Notes: generated by a model not told the origin, from the letters alone. Positions 49,688 through 58,858 are shown, numbered from the stretch's first letter. The stretch is 64,000 nt of DNA from Chitinophagales bacterium (GCA_017303855.1 JAFLBL010000013.1:45737-109736), one strand, 5' to 3'. Translations and numbers: made by a program.

Positions 49688-50827
49688 ATGAAATCAGCTA
49701 CCAAATACATTCATGCCGGTTCACATCCCGATCCTTCCACCGGTGCCATTATGACCCCGGTGTACATGACCTCTACCTATGTGCAGGAAGCACCCGGCGT
49801 AAATAAAGGTTATGAATATGCCCGCAGTCAGAACCCCACCCGTGCCGCCCTCGAAGAAGCACTGGCCGTAATTGAGAATGGTAAATTCGGTCTCGCTTTC
49901 AGCAGCGGAGTGGCTGCTACGGATGCGGTGATTAAATTATTAAATCCCGGTGATGAAGTAATCTGTGCCAATGATATGTATGGTGGTACTTATCGCCTTT
50001 TCACCAAAGTGTTTGAACGTTTTGGCATCGTTTTCCGCTATGTGGATACTACCCTTGCAGCCAATGTGGAAGCAGCTGTTACGGCCAATACCAAAATGAT
50101 ATGGCTGGAAACTCCCACCAACCCGCTGATGAATATTACGGATATCGCTGCCGTAGCAGCCATCAGCAAAGCAAAAAAACTGATCCTCGTAGTCGATAAT
50201 ACATTTGCTTCTCCTGCTTTACAAAATCCGCTTGATCTGGGAGCAGATATCGTGATGCATTCCGCCACCAAGTATCTCGGTGGTCATAGTGATGTAATAC
50301 AGGGAGCATTGGTGATGAATGACGCGGAACTGCGGGACAAACTCTATTTCATCCAGAAAAGTTGTGGGGCTGTACCCGGGCCAATGGATTGTTTCCTGGT
50401 ATTAAGAGGCATCAAAACCCTCGGCATCCGGATGAAAGCCCATTGTGAAAACGGAAAGATCATTGCCAACTGGCTTCGATCCAATCCCAAAGTGGGAAAA
50501 GTTTACTGGCCCGGTTTTGAAGACCATGCCGGTTATTCAGTCGCCAGCAAACAAATGAAAGGCTTTGGCGGGATGATCTCTTTTGAATTAAAGAATGACA
50601 GTGTGGAAGAAGCCAAACGCGTCTTATCCTCCACCCATTTATTTTCTCTCGCCGAAAGTCTGGGTGGGGTGGAATCACTGATCAATCACCCGGCCAGCAT
50701 GACGCATGCTTCTATTCCGCGGGAAGAAAGGATTAAAAACGGTTTATCAGACTCCCTGATCAGGCTGAGTGTAGGTATTGAGGATGCAGATGACCTGGTA
50801 GCCGACCTGGCGAAAGCGATCGGGTAA
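49688..50827 (+). CDS. metB: cystathionine gamma-synthase/lyase-type PLP enzyme
   Basis: A 379-residue Cys/Met-metabolism enzyme. The PLP lysine is Lys195 in SATKYLGGHSDV; other motifs are YEYARSQNPTRAALEEALA, FSSGVAATDAV and the end SLAESLGGVESLINHPASMTHASI. The family covers trans-sulfuration in both directions. Synthase (metB) is favoured by overall pattern but lyase cannot be excluded. Its stop codon is directly adjacent (0 bp) to the stop of the convergent TMEM175-like gene. Confidence 0.87.
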   Translation: MKSATKYIHAGSHPDPSTGAIMTPVYMTSTYVQEAPGVNKGYEYARSQNPTRAALEEALAVIENGKFGLAFSSGVAATDAVIKLLNPGDEVICANDMYGGTYRLFTKVFERFGIVFRYVDTTLAANVEAAVTANTKMIWLETPTNPLMNITDIAAVAAISKAKKLILVVDNTFASPALQNPLDLGADIVMHSATKYLGGHSDVIQGALVMNDAELRDKLYFIQKSCGAVPGPMDCFLVLRGIKTLGIRMKAHCENGKIIANWLRSNPKVGKVYWPGFEDHAGYSVASKQMKGFGGMISFELKNDSVEEAKRVLSSTHLFSLAESLGGVESLINHPASMTHASIPREERIKNGLSDSLIRLSVGIEDADDLVADLAKAIG

Positions 50828-51409
50828 TTATTCCTTATCCAGCACGCGCTCAATATTCTTATCCGGTACCAGCCAGTAAACAGCCACGATGAAAAAAATG
50901 GCGACCGATATATACGGGTTGACATAAGCCAGGGGAATGGCGGATGTATACATAATCACCGAAATTATTCCTTTTTGCTTTTGTCCTTTGGCAATCACAT
51001 CCAGTTCATGATTTTGCTTATGACAACTGGCAATAGTGCGTTGTAAAATAGTATAAGAAATTCCGCAGATATCCAGCAGCAGGGCATAAATCGCTACGGG
51101 CAATGAAGCAAAATGTGACTCCGAGATCCAGCCGGTAGCAAAAGGCACCAGCGATAACCAGAACAAAAGGTTTAAGTTGGAGAGCATGATTCCGGAAGAC
51201 ATCCGTTTCACAATATGCAGGAGATGATGGTGATTGCCCCAATAAACGCCGATGAATAAAAAGCTCATCACATAACTGATCAGTACCGGTATCAGTTTAC
51301 GGATCTCCTCCCATTCAGTGCTATGAGGGGCTTTAAGTTCAAGCACCATGATCGTAATGATGATAGCGAGTACGCCATCACTGAAAGCTTCGAGCCTGTT
51401 TTTTCCCAT
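50828..51409 (-). CDS. TMEM175-family (DUF1211) potassium channel-like protein
   Basis: A 193-residue membrane protein with six helices. The opening GKNRLEAFSDGVLAIIITIMVLELKAP carries the FSDG motif of the first helix, where bacterial TMEM175 channels form their hydrophobic gate. Bacterial members are tetrameric K+ leak channels. The role in this organism (membrane potential) is inferred from the family. Confidence 0.9.
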   Translation of the reverse strand: MGKNRLEAFSDGVLAIIITIMVLELKAPHSTEWEEIRKLIPVLISYVMSFLFIGVYWGNHHHLLHIVKRMSSGIMLSNLNLLFWLSLVPFATGWISESHFASLPVAIYALLLDICGISYTILQRTIASCHKQNHELDVIAKGQKQKGIISVIMYTSAIPLAYVNPYISVAIFFIVAVYWLVPDKNIERVLDKE

Positions 51410-51447
51410 ATCGTCGGTTTTGTCACTAAAATTATCGTAATTGCCCC

Positions 51448-52236
51448 GTGAAGAAAAAAGACCCGGATAAAAACTGGCGGAAATTCCTTGATTCGAAAGT
51501 GGAGCAGTACAACCAGCCCTCTTTTATAGCGGAGGATCCCATTTCGGTTCCGCATCGCTTTTCCAAAAAACAGGATATAGAAATCGCCGGCTTCTTTGCC
51601 GCCACTTTCGCCTGGGGCAACCGGATCACGATCATCAAAAAGTCGAACGAGCTGATGAAGCTGATGGATGATGCCCCGCATGCTTTTTGTACCGGGCATA
51701 CGGATAATGACCTGAAAAAACTGCTTTCCTTCAAACACCGCACATTCAACACTACCGACCTGCTCTATTTCATTGAATTTTTTAAATGGCATTACAGTAA
51801 ACATAAAAGCCTGGAAACAGCCTTTACCCTGCACGGAAATACTATTGAAGAGATGCTGACCGGTTTCCATCATTATTTCTTTTCGCTGGAAGATGCCCCG
51901 CCCCGTACCCGCAAGCATATTGCCAGCCCGGAAAAAGGTTCCACCTGTAAACGCCTCAATATGTTTTTGCGCTGGATGGTGCGCCGGGACGATAAGGGTG
52001 TGGACTTCGGCATCTGGAAGCAGATCTCCCCGGCCAATCTGATCTGTCCGATCGACCTGCACGTGGCCCGTGTTGCCAAACGGTTTAACCTGCTCTGGTT
52101 TAAAAATGCTGAAAATTTAACGGTAAACTGGAAAACCGCTACCGACCTAACGGAATACTTACGAACTTTAGACCCGGAAGATCCGGTTAAATATGATTTT
52201 GCCCTTTTTACATTGGGCGCCATTGAAAAATATTAA
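51448..52236 (+). CDS. TIGR02757/DUF2400 family protein
   Basis: A 262-residue soluble protein with a GTG start: MKKKDPDKNWRKFLDSKVEQYNQPSF. It has the family features DPISVPHRFSKKQDIEIAGFFAATFAWGNR and CKRLNMFLRWMVRRDDKGVDFGIWK, then LICPIDLHVARVAKRF. The fold resembles HhH-GPD DNA glycosylases, but the catalytic function is not established. The GTG is 4 nt after a TAATTGCC, a weak box. A small gene follows after 3 bp. Confidence 0.88.
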   Translation: MKKKDPDKNWRKFLDSKVEQYNQPSFIAEDPISVPHRFSKKQDIEIAGFFAATFAWGNRITIIKKSNELMKLMDDAPHAFCTGHTDNDLKKLLSFKHRTFNTTDLLYFIEFFKWHYSKHKSLETAFTLHGNTIEEMLTGFHHYFFSLEDAPPRTRKHIASPEKGSTCKRLNMFLRWMVRRDDKGVDFGIWKQISPANLICPIDLHVARVAKRFNLLWFKNAENLTVNWKTATDLTEYLRTLDPEDPVKYDFALFTLGAIEKY

Positions 52237-52239
52237 AAG

Positions 52240-52569
52240 ATGACCACTATCCCGCAAGAACTCGTACCCGACATTAACCAGGCGCTTGAACTGGCTTTGC
52301 CTGAAACAACCAGCGCCGCAGCATTGAAAGAAAAGCTTTCCCTGCAAATCAATGAACTGATCAATCATGATTTTGAAAAGCTTGTTTTTTATCTCTACCG
52401 CATTGATGTGGATGAAGCGCGTATGCGCGCACTCCTCGCACACAAAGAAGGGGAAGGAGCCGCAGGCCTGATCGCTGAACTGGTAATTGAAAGACAGTTG
52501 CAGAAGATTAAAGCGAGAAATGAATTTAAGCAGAAAGCCACTGAGGGGAATGGGGAAGAGAAATGGTAG
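52240..52569 (+). CDS. unrecognised small protein
   Basis: A 109-residue acidic-to-neutral helical protein (MTTIPQELVPDINQALELALPETTSAAALKEKLSLQINELINHDFEKLVFYLYRIDVDEARMRALL). It starts 3 bp after the TIGR02757 gene, so the two form an operon. I recognise no domain; the DVDEARMRALLAHKEG stretch suggests a conserved Chitinophagales family. The start is well placed. Confidence 0.7.
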   Translation: MTTIPQELVPDINQALELALPETTSAAALKEKLSLQINELINHDFEKLVFYLYRIDVDEARMRALLAHKEGEGAAGLIAELVIERQLQKIKARNEFKQKATEGNGEEKW

Positions 52570-52681
52570 TTTAGTTAACAGATAGAAGATAGTAGTCCTC
52601 TGCACACGTAATCATTTTGTGATGCATGCATCCTAATTGTTATTACAAGCTTTCCCTTCTTTCAGCAATAAATTATATCCA

Positions 52682-54121
52682 ATGATAAAACAGTTCAGGC
52701 GTTCAGGGGTTTTTTTATTTTTTACTTTTGCCTTTTTACTTTCCTCCGCTCAACACGAAAAATACCACGCTCCTTCCGATACCCTGGTGCAACAGAAACT
52801 GAACCAGTGGCAGGACCTGAAATTCGGCCTCATGATGCATTGGGGAACTTACAGTCAGTGGGGCATTGTAGAAAGCTGGACCCTTTGTCCGGAAGATGAG
52901 GGCTGGACTGTAAGACGTGGTCCTTACTCAAAAAGCTATAGTGAGTATGTAAAAGCCTATGAAAATCTGCAAACCACTTTTAATCCTGTAAAATTTGATC
53001 CGGAAAAATGGGCCACTGCCGCAAAAGCAGCAGGAATGAAGTATGTGGTCTTTACCACCAAGCACCACGATGGCTTCTCCATGTTTGATACCAAAGAAAC
53101 CGATTACAAGATCAGCGGAGCCAGATCACCTTTTGCCTCGAACCCGAAAAGCAATGTGGCAAAAGAAATTTTCACTTCTTTCCGGAACCAGGGTTTCTGG
53201 ACCGGTGCTTATTTTTCCAAACCCGACTGGCACCACGAGAATTACTGGTGGCCGTATTTTCCGCCGAAAGACCGCAACGTAAACTATGAACCCACGAAGT
53301 ATCCCGAAAAATGGAATGCCTACAAGCAGTTTACCTATAACCAACTGAAAGAACTGATGAGTGAGTATGGCAAAATGGATATCCTCTGGCTGGATGGCGG
53401 CTGGGTACGCCCGCTCTCTACGGTAGATACATCGGTTGAATGGCAGCGCGGGATCAAACAGGACCAGGATATTGATATGCCAAAAATTGCAGCGATGGCC
53501 AGGAGCTACCAGCCCGGTCTGCTGATTGTGGACAGAACCGTGACTGGTGAATATGAAAACTATACCACACCGGAACAACAGGTGCCTGATAAACCACTCC
53601 CCTTTCCCTGGGAAACCTGTATGACCATGGGTGGCTCCTGGAGTTATGTGCCCGGTGATCAGTATAAATCGGCTACAGAACTGATACATCTCCTGATAAA
53701 AATTGTCTCCCGGGGCGGCAATTTCCTCCTGAATATCGGGCCCGGCCCGGATGGAGACTGGGACCCGGAAGCCTATAAACGATTAGAACAAATCGGCGAC
53801 TGGATGCGGCTCAACGGAGAAGCCATCTATAACAGCCGGCCGGCAGCGCCTTACTCCGCAGGCAACCTGTATTTCACCCGCAGCAAGGATGAAGAAAACA
53901 GTTATGCCTTCTGTTTAGCTGATTCAACCGGGCAATGGCCGGCCACCTTACAAATACCCGCAGGTCTTTCAACATTAAACAATCAGTACCGGCTGACGGG
54001 CAGCAACACCCGGCTAAAAACAAGCAGGGCCGGGGAACAGCTGCTGGTTCATTTACCTGCTGATTTGTTAAAAAAAGTGCCGCGTTCACATGCACTTGTG
54101 ATCCGTATCAGTAAAAAATAG
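52682..54121 (+). CDS. alpha-L-fucosidase, GH29 family
   Basis: A 479-residue exported enzyme: signal peptide RRSGVFLFFTFAFLLSSAQ, then the GH29 barrel (LKFGLMMHWGTYSQWGIVESW, AAGMKYVVFTTKHHDGFSMFD, nucleophile Asp in DILWLDGGWVRP, SYVPGDQYKSATELIHLLIKIVSRGGNFLLNIGPGPDG). A small C-terminal beta domain follows from about 390. It releases terminal fucose from glycans. The signal peptide places the start at 52682, although the frame opens at 52637. Confidence 0.93.
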   Translation: MIKQFRRSGVFLFFTFAFLLSSAQHEKYHAPSDTLVQQKLNQWQDLKFGLMMHWGTYSQWGIVESWTLCPEDEGWTVRRGPYSKSYSEYVKAYENLQTTFNPVKFDPEKWATAAKAAGMKYVVFTTKHHDGFSMFDTKETDYKISGARSPFASNPKSNVAKEIFTSFRNQGFWTGAYFSKPDWHHENYWWPYFPPKDRNVNYEPTKYPEKWNAYKQFTYNQLKELMSEYGKMDILWLDGGWVRPLSTVDTSVEWQRGIKQDQDIDMPKIAAMARSYQPGLLIVDRTVTGEYENYTTPEQQVPDKPLPFPWETCMTMGGSWSYVPGDQYKSATELIHLLIKIVSRGGNFLLNIGPGPDGDWDPEAYKRLEQIGDWMRLNGEAIYNSRPAAPYSAGNLYFTRSKDEENSYAFCLADSTGQWPATLQIPAGLSTLNNQYRLTGSNTRLKTSRAGEQLLVHLPADLLKKVPRSHALVIRISKK

Positions 54122-54196
54122 TACTTCACAACAGTTGCAATTGAAATCGTTTCACCGCTGATCTATTTCGATTTGGCAGAAGCTGTGTAGTATTAG

Positions 54197-54204
54197 TAGC
54201 TTTG
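54197..54204 (+). promoter_or_regulatory. -7 box 4 nt before ATG (TAGCTTTG)
   Basis: A perfect TANNTTTG match exactly 4 nt before the ATG at 54209; predicts a leaderless transcript. Confidence 0.6.
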
Positions 54205-54208
54205 CGGC

Positions 54209-55333
54209 ATGACAGTGCTGGAAGTAAAAGATAAATCCGACGCCCGGGCCTTTCTTGATCTCCCGAGACGTTTGTATAAAGATGACCCCGACTGGATTTG
54301 TCCGTTGGATAATGACATTATCACCGTATTTGACCCTCAACGAAACAGCTTTTTTTCACATGGCAGCTGCACCCGCTGGCTGCTGAAGAATGAAAGCGGA
54401 GAAATTATCGGCCGCGTAGCCGCCTTTATCAATAATCATAAAGCCTACGAAGAAGAAAAACCCACCGGGGGTATGGGATTTTTTGACTGCATCAACGATC
54501 AGTCCGCCGCCTTCCTGCTTTTTGATACCGCTAAAAACTGGCTGAAAGAAAGAGGTATGCAGGTTATGGAAGGCCCCGTGAATTTTGGGGAGAATGATAA
54601 ATACTGGGGACTGCTGGTAGACGGGTTCAAACCACCCAGCATGGGTATGAACTATAATCCGCCCTGGTACCAGTCATTTTTCGAATCCTATGGCTTTGTA
54701 AAAAAATATGACCAGCTGACCAATATGCTGGATCTGAATATACCGTTCCCGGAACGCTTTCTGAAAATTGCCAATTGGGTGCTGAAGAAACCGGAGTACA
54801 GTTTCCGTCATTTTGATAAAAAGGAATTCGATCGCTTCGCAGCTGATTTCCGTGAAATATATAACGATGCCTGGAGCGATTTCCCCGCTTTCTCCCCCAT
54901 GGAACAGGAAACCGTTTATGACGCGTTCATGCAAATGAAACCGGTTATGGATGAAAAAATTATCTGGTTTGCCTATCACCAGGATGAACCCATCGGTTTT
55001 ATCATCTGCATGCCGGATATAAATCCGGTGCTCAGACACCTTAACGGGAAATTGAACTGGTGGGGCAAATTGAAATTTCTCTGGTATAAAAACAGGATCA
55101 TTACCCGCCGGATCCGTACCATAGTTATGGGCTGTAAAAAGAAATACCAGAACCGGGGCATCGAATCCGCCCTGATCCGGCAACTACAACTGGAAGTAAT
55201 GCCCCGCAATACCATCAATGGAGTGGAACTGGCCTGGGTTGGCGACTTCAATACAAAAATGCTGGCTATTCATGAAGCTACAGGGGCGGTAAAGGATAAA
55301 GTACACAGGACGTACAGGTGTGATATCGGATAA
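54209..55333 (+). CDS. long GNAT-fold protein (YghO-like)
   Basis: A 374-residue cytoplasmic protein beginning MTVLEVKDKSDARAFLDLPRRLYKDDPDWICPL. It has NDKYWGLLVDGFKPPSMGMNYNPPWYQSFFESYGF and a C-terminal acetyltransferase-like part, MGCKKKYQNRGIESALIRQLQLEVM (a degenerate acetyl-CoA motif) and ELAWVGDFNTKMLAIHEATGA. It matches the conserved YghO-type family with two GNAT-like halves; the substrate is unknown. The promoter box is 4 nt upstream. Confidence 0.82.
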   Translation: MTVLEVKDKSDARAFLDLPRRLYKDDPDWICPLDNDIITVFDPQRNSFFSHGSCTRWLLKNESGEIIGRVAAFINNHKAYEEEKPTGGMGFFDCINDQSAAFLLFDTAKNWLKERGMQVMEGPVNFGENDKYWGLLVDGFKPPSMGMNYNPPWYQSFFESYGFVKKYDQLTNMLDLNIPFPERFLKIANWVLKKPEYSFRHFDKKEFDRFAADFREIYNDAWSDFPAFSPMEQETVYDAFMQMKPVMDEKIIWFAYHQDEPIGFIICMPDINPVLRHLNGKLNWWGKLKFLWYKNRIITRRIRTIVMGCKKKYQNRGIESALIRQLQLEVMPRNTINGVELAWVGDFNTKMLAIHEATGAVKDKVHRTYRCDIG

Positions 55334-55420
55334 GTTGACAGCTTGAAAAGATTATTCCTATGTAGGTTAACAGGTCAGCCTGAAACATCAGTAATAATTT
55401 CCCGGCATCTGCATAGCGGT

Positions 55421-56092
55421 TCATTGCCCTTTTTTCTCAAACATCAGCTCATTCACTTTCTCTTTATCTTCCTTCTCACTCTTCAGGTCAAACATGGTGC
55501 CGAATACATGATCCCAGATAGTGGAGCTGACACCAAAACCCTGGTGCTCATTTTTATAATGGTGCAGGTGGTGATTTCTCCAGAGCGGTTTCATCCATTT
55601 AAAAGGCGGATTCCAGGCATGAATGGCATAGTGCATGGTGCCATACATGAGATAGCCGATCAGGAAACCCGGGAAAAACATAAAAGCATAGGATTTCATG
55701 ATCAGGTAAAACGTACTGAAGAGAATACTGGCGATGAGCAGACTGGGTACCGGTGGCATAAATAAACGTTGCCGGTCACGGGGATAATGATGGTGATTGC
55801 CATGCATCGTGTATACGATCTTCGTGGCCACTTTCCCCTTCGGAATCCAATGAAACAGGAAGCGGTGTGCCAGGTATTCGAAGAAACTCCAGAAAAACAT
55901 TCCCGCAAAAAAGACCAGCAGAATTGTGCCGGTACTGTAATTATATTTTGTAGCAGCGAGGTAAATAATATAACTGAGAATAGGAATATACATGCCCCAT
56001 ATCACAAGGGGATTGGCTTTCGTCAGCGCTTCCAGGAAATCATTTTCAAATAATCTTGCCTGCCCTTTATTATGAATCTTCTCGAATTTCAT
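55421..56092 (-). CDS. sterol desaturase/fatty acid 2-hydroxylase family protein
   Basis: A 223-residue integral membrane di-iron enzyme. The histidine boxes are complete: HRFLFH, HGNHHHYP, HYAIHAW and HHLHHYKNEHQGFGVSS. Four hydrophobic segments flank them (about 35-55, 60-80, 115-150). By the HGNHHHYPRD box it resembles fatty acid 2-hydroxylases, which modify sphingolipid acyl chains; sphingolipids are known in Bacteroidota. Stands alone. Confidence 0.9.
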   Translation of the reverse strand: MKFEKIHNKGQARLFENDFLEALTKANPLVIWGMYIPILSYIIYLAATKYNYSTGTILLVFFAGMFFWSFFEYLAHRFLFHWIPKGKVATKIVYTMHGNHHHYPRDRQRLFMPPVPSLLIASILFSTFYLIMKSYAFMFFPGFLIGYLMYGTMHYAIHAWNPPFKWMKPLWRNHHLHHYKNEHQGFGVSSTIWDHVFGTMFDLKSEKEDKEKVNELMFEKKGQ

Positions 56093-56176
56093 ACCGCAAA
56101 GATACTGACGGTTCAGATGAAATAGAAAAGAGGAAGAACGATTTTAACATCCGGAATTAGTTGCAATTAAAACTAT

Positions 56177-56824
56177 CTACTGTTGCACCAGCAATTCATC
56201 AATCCTTTTAAAATTATAACCTTTTGTTTTTAAATATTTTATTAACTCCGGCAGTTTATAATAAAACTTATCCGTTCTGCCCGGACCAGCACCTACATGA
56301 AGCAGCAGGATAAAACCATTCAGCCCCGCAGGATGGCCGGACTCAAAGGAGGTTACAGAGCTGAATATACTGTCGCTGCTGCGGAAGTTTTTGTCAGCCG
56401 GAGTAGTATAATCGGCATGACTGATAGTGCCGGGTGTATAATTGATCAGTTGCAACCCATAGCCGCTGGTCCAGGCGGCAACCGAATCATTGTACCACTC
56501 GTAGGGAGGTAAGAAAAACTTCGCCTGGTTAATCGCTATACCGTGCCTGGTCATGGCAGTATAATTATCGGCGAGATCAAATATAAACTGCCGGTTAGTT
56601 ACCAGCAGGCTGTCCCGTTTTTTCCAGTCGCAATACAATAAATGCTGATCGGAATGCGCACCCAGGTAATGCCCGCGGCGGCGGAGCCTTTTGATCAATG
56701 GCCGGAATTGCTCATTACGGTAAAAATCGCCCGTGAAAAAAAAGGAAGCCTGGGCATTTTCTTTCAGCAGGAGACTGTCAATATAATCACCCCCTTCCCC
56801 GAATTCATGCCCGGTAAAAACCAA
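56177..56824 (-). CDS. polysaccharide deacetylase, in a frame continuous with GH9 across an A10 tract
   Basis: From the first possible start (TTG 56824) it is 215 residues: VFTGHEFGEGGDYIDSLLL, FFFTGDFYRN, GHYLGAHSDQHLLYCDW, FLPPYEWYND, LINYTPGTI and the closing FILLLHVGAGPGRTDKFY. These are the NodB-type motifs (metal-binding HSDQH; catalytic Asp replaced by His in TGHEF). Coding continues upstream as YNQGAIIRGDSTRKEIAL, through the overlapping 3' end of the GH9 gene to the T10 run at 56883-56892. No ATG, GTG or TTG and no signal peptide is available. It may be made as a frameshift fusion to GH9 or be a broken gene. Confidence 0.75.
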   Translation of the reverse strand: MVFTGHEFGEGGDYIDSLLLKENAQASFFFTGDFYRNEQFRPLIKRLRRRGHYLGAHSDQHLLYCDWKKRDSLLVTNRQFIFDLADNYTAMTRHGIAINQAKFFLPPYEWYNDSVAAWTSGYGLQLINYTPGTISHADYTTPADKNFRSSDSIFSSVTSFESGHPAGLNGFILLLHVGAGPGRTDKFYYKLPELIKYLKTKGYNFKRIDELLVQQ

Positions 56825-56856
56825 TGCAATTTCTTTGCGTGTACTATCGCCCCTGA

Positions 56857-58773
56857 TTATTGCCCCCTGGTTATAACTGTAGTTTTTTTTTTGATAGCCG
56901 TATTCCCGGGTTGAGCGTATGGTTGTTTATTCAGTACTTTCCCGTTTACCTTTCCCGGGGTAGAGGCTGGCGTAGCCACCGCTTCTTTTGCCGCCAGCAG
57001 GTATATCAGGGAAGCCGTACCATCCATAGTGGGTTCATTGGTACTGTAGTCCCCGTAATCGTCATGGTATACGGCCAGATTACTCTGAAACTCCGCATAT
57101 TCATCCGGATCGTTCAGCGTAATCCCAATCAATCCCTTGTAAATACTGCCATACACGGGACCATCCACCAATCCGCCATCAATCGGGTATTGTTTGATAT
57201 GCGTAAATGCGGAGTGCGGATCCACCGGTGTATCACCCCAGGCCGGTAATCCATACACCATCGATGTACCCCACGGATTGCAACCAAAGAGCCAGTCGAA
57301 ATTGGCCTGTTCCAGTTCGCTGAACTGATCATCTCCGGTTAATTGTTTATACCAATAACACTGAATGGCAAATGAAGTCGTGAGGTTATTGCTGCACCAG
57401 ATAAAGGGTATCCCCCTGTAAAACGCATTGTTCTTTGCTTTATTCCAGACTTTTTCAATACCCTCTTTGTAATAGCGGATGACTTCACTGCGTGCTGATC
57501 CGCTGAGTTGCTTTGCCAGTTCATAATGGCCAATATTGATAAAAGGGTACCATTGGTAATGTGCGGCGGTATCGTTTCCCAGCCAGGGTGTTATTTTTTC
57601 CATTTGGGCATACGCGTATGATTCACTCCGCAACACTTCCGAATTATACAGATCCGCCACGGCAGCTGCACCCGACTCCATGTCATCTGTCCAGTTCATT
57701 TCCGCATAGATATAGGGTGACCGTACCGATACGGTTTGCGTAAACCCGGGCTTCTTTTTGCCAAACCGGTAAGCAGACATGGCTTTACCGGCCAACAACG
57801 CGGAAAATGATGTATCTGCACCGGAAAACAATTTACTACCTAATGCAAATGCGCCGGCAAACTTCCCCGCAGTCGAACTCGTACCCGTAGTCGCATTCAT
57901 AAACTTGCCCCGCTGCTGCGGTTCGCCATTGATAAAATAAACAGGACGATCCAGACCTGGTCCGTAATAATTGGTATCCTCTTTCGGAATCCGCATACCC
58001 ATATGATCACGGTCGTCACCTATCTGGTTAAATAGCCAGTCATCCTTCGGATGCATTTTCAATAACCAGTCGAGTCCCCATCTGGCTTCATCCAATACAT
58101 CGGCCCGGCCGTTTTTCCCATCAAGTCCATTGGCCTGTTTTTCGTCCCCGAATACGTTGGGAAAATCGCGGTAAGCCATTAATAAATGATAAGTGGCATT
58201 AGCCGAAGTAGTACTGTACTGCAGGTAATCCGACGCATCATGCCAGCCACCTACCACATCAATATGCGTACTGTCTTTTATACCTGCTTTCTCACCATAT
58301 AAAACATAGCCATCGTGGGTATGACAGCTGTCTTTTAAAAAGGGATTGAATCCGGTGCGTTGCTGTCGCATATAGCGAAGACAAAAATCCGCTGCCCCCT
58401 TGTATACGTCATCCCCGATACTGAACACAGGTGACTGTACCCCGCCGGCCCGCAGATAATACTGTCCGGGCTTTTTGTGTGCAGTAAAATTCAACCGGTA
58501 AGTATGATTAAACGGGCCGTACTCCCCAAAGTCTTTACCGGCTTTCCCCTGCATAACGACTGAACCGGTTGCCGCATTCACCAGTTCCCATTTCCCGCCA
58601 TTCCGGTTATTCTTATTCAGATTACTATCTGTTACATCCCATTTACCACCCCATACCGCTATTTTCACGGCAGCAGGCGTATAACCCAACTGATTTATCC
58701 GGATCCGGCTTTTTGGTTGATCCTGCCCCAGGCAGCTGAGTGGAAACAATAACAGCAGTAACCATTTTTTCAT
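56857..58773 (-). CDS. glycoside hydrolase family 9 (cellulase-type)
   Basis: A 638-residue exported enzyme. Signal peptide MKKWLLLLLFPLSCLGQ; an Ig-like CelD N-terminal domain (about 22-110, SRIRINQLGYTPAAVKIAVW); and an (alpha/alpha)6 barrel from about 115. The catalytic base is in DVVGGWHDASDYLQYST and the acid Glu in TNEPTMDGTASLIYLLA. GH9 enzymes cut beta-1,4-glucans; the exact substrate is unknown. After the barrel comes a linker (TPASTPGKVNGKVLNKQPYA), then AAA-rich codons over an A10 run. The frame ends at 56857 while a deacetylase continues in the -1 frame. Confidence 0.9.
   Translation of the reverse strand: MKKWLLLLLFPLSCLGQDQPKSRIRINQLGYTPAAVKIAVWGGKWDVTDSNLNKNNRNGGKWELVNAATGSVVMQGKAGKDFGEYGPFNHTYRLNFTAHKKPGQYYLRAGGVQSPVFSIGDDVYKGAADFCLRYMRQQRTGFNPFLKDSCHTHDGYVLYGEKAGIKDSTHIDVVGGWHDASDYLQYSTTSANATYHLLMAYRDFPNVFGDEKQANGLDGKNGRADVLDEARWGLDWLLKMHPKDDWLFNQIGDDRDHMGMRIPKEDTNYYGPGLDRPVYFINGEPQQRGKFMNATTGTSSTAGKFAGAFALGSKLFSGADTSFSALLAGKAMSAYRFGKKKPGFTQTVSVRSPYIYAEMNWTDDMESGAAAVADLYNSEVLRSESYAYAQMEKITPWLGNDTAAHYQWYPFINIGHYELAKQLSGSARSEVIRYYKEGIEKVWNKAKNNAFYRGIPFIWCSNNLTTSFAIQCYWYKQLTGDDQFSELEQANFDWLFGCNPWGTSMVYGLPAWGDTPVDPHSAFTHIKQYPIDGGLVDGPVYGSIYKGLIGITLNDPDEYAEFQSNLAVYHDDYGDYSTNEPTMDGTASLIYLLAAKEAVATPASTPGKVNGKVLNKQPYAQPGNTAIKKKTTVITRGQ
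56883..56892 (-). other. A10 tract in the GH9/deacetylase overlap
   Basis: Ten consecutive Ts on the plus strand (A10 in the coding sense) where the GH9 frame and the deacetylase frame meet. The run includes A-AAA-AAC, a canonical -1 slippery heptamer, and is long enough for polymerase slippage or for replication errors. Confidence 0.85.
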
Positions 58774-58858
58774 TTCAGCAATTTACATACTAACGGCCAA
58801 TCCCGTACAAAACAGAACCGTGTTTTACTCTAACTTAGCGGACAATAATGTATAAAAA

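Noticed and set aside
50825..50830. Frameshift or overlap error at the metB/TMEM175 junction
   Set aside because: The two convergent genes simply end on adjacent bases; both proteins have normal C-termini.
51292..52062. 256-residue minus-strand ORF opposite the TIGR02757-family gene
   Set aside because: Shadow of the conserved plus-strand gene; composition is not protein-like.
55343..55765. 140-residue plus-strand ORF opposite the desaturase
   Set aside because: Antisense to a gene with four intact histidine boxes.
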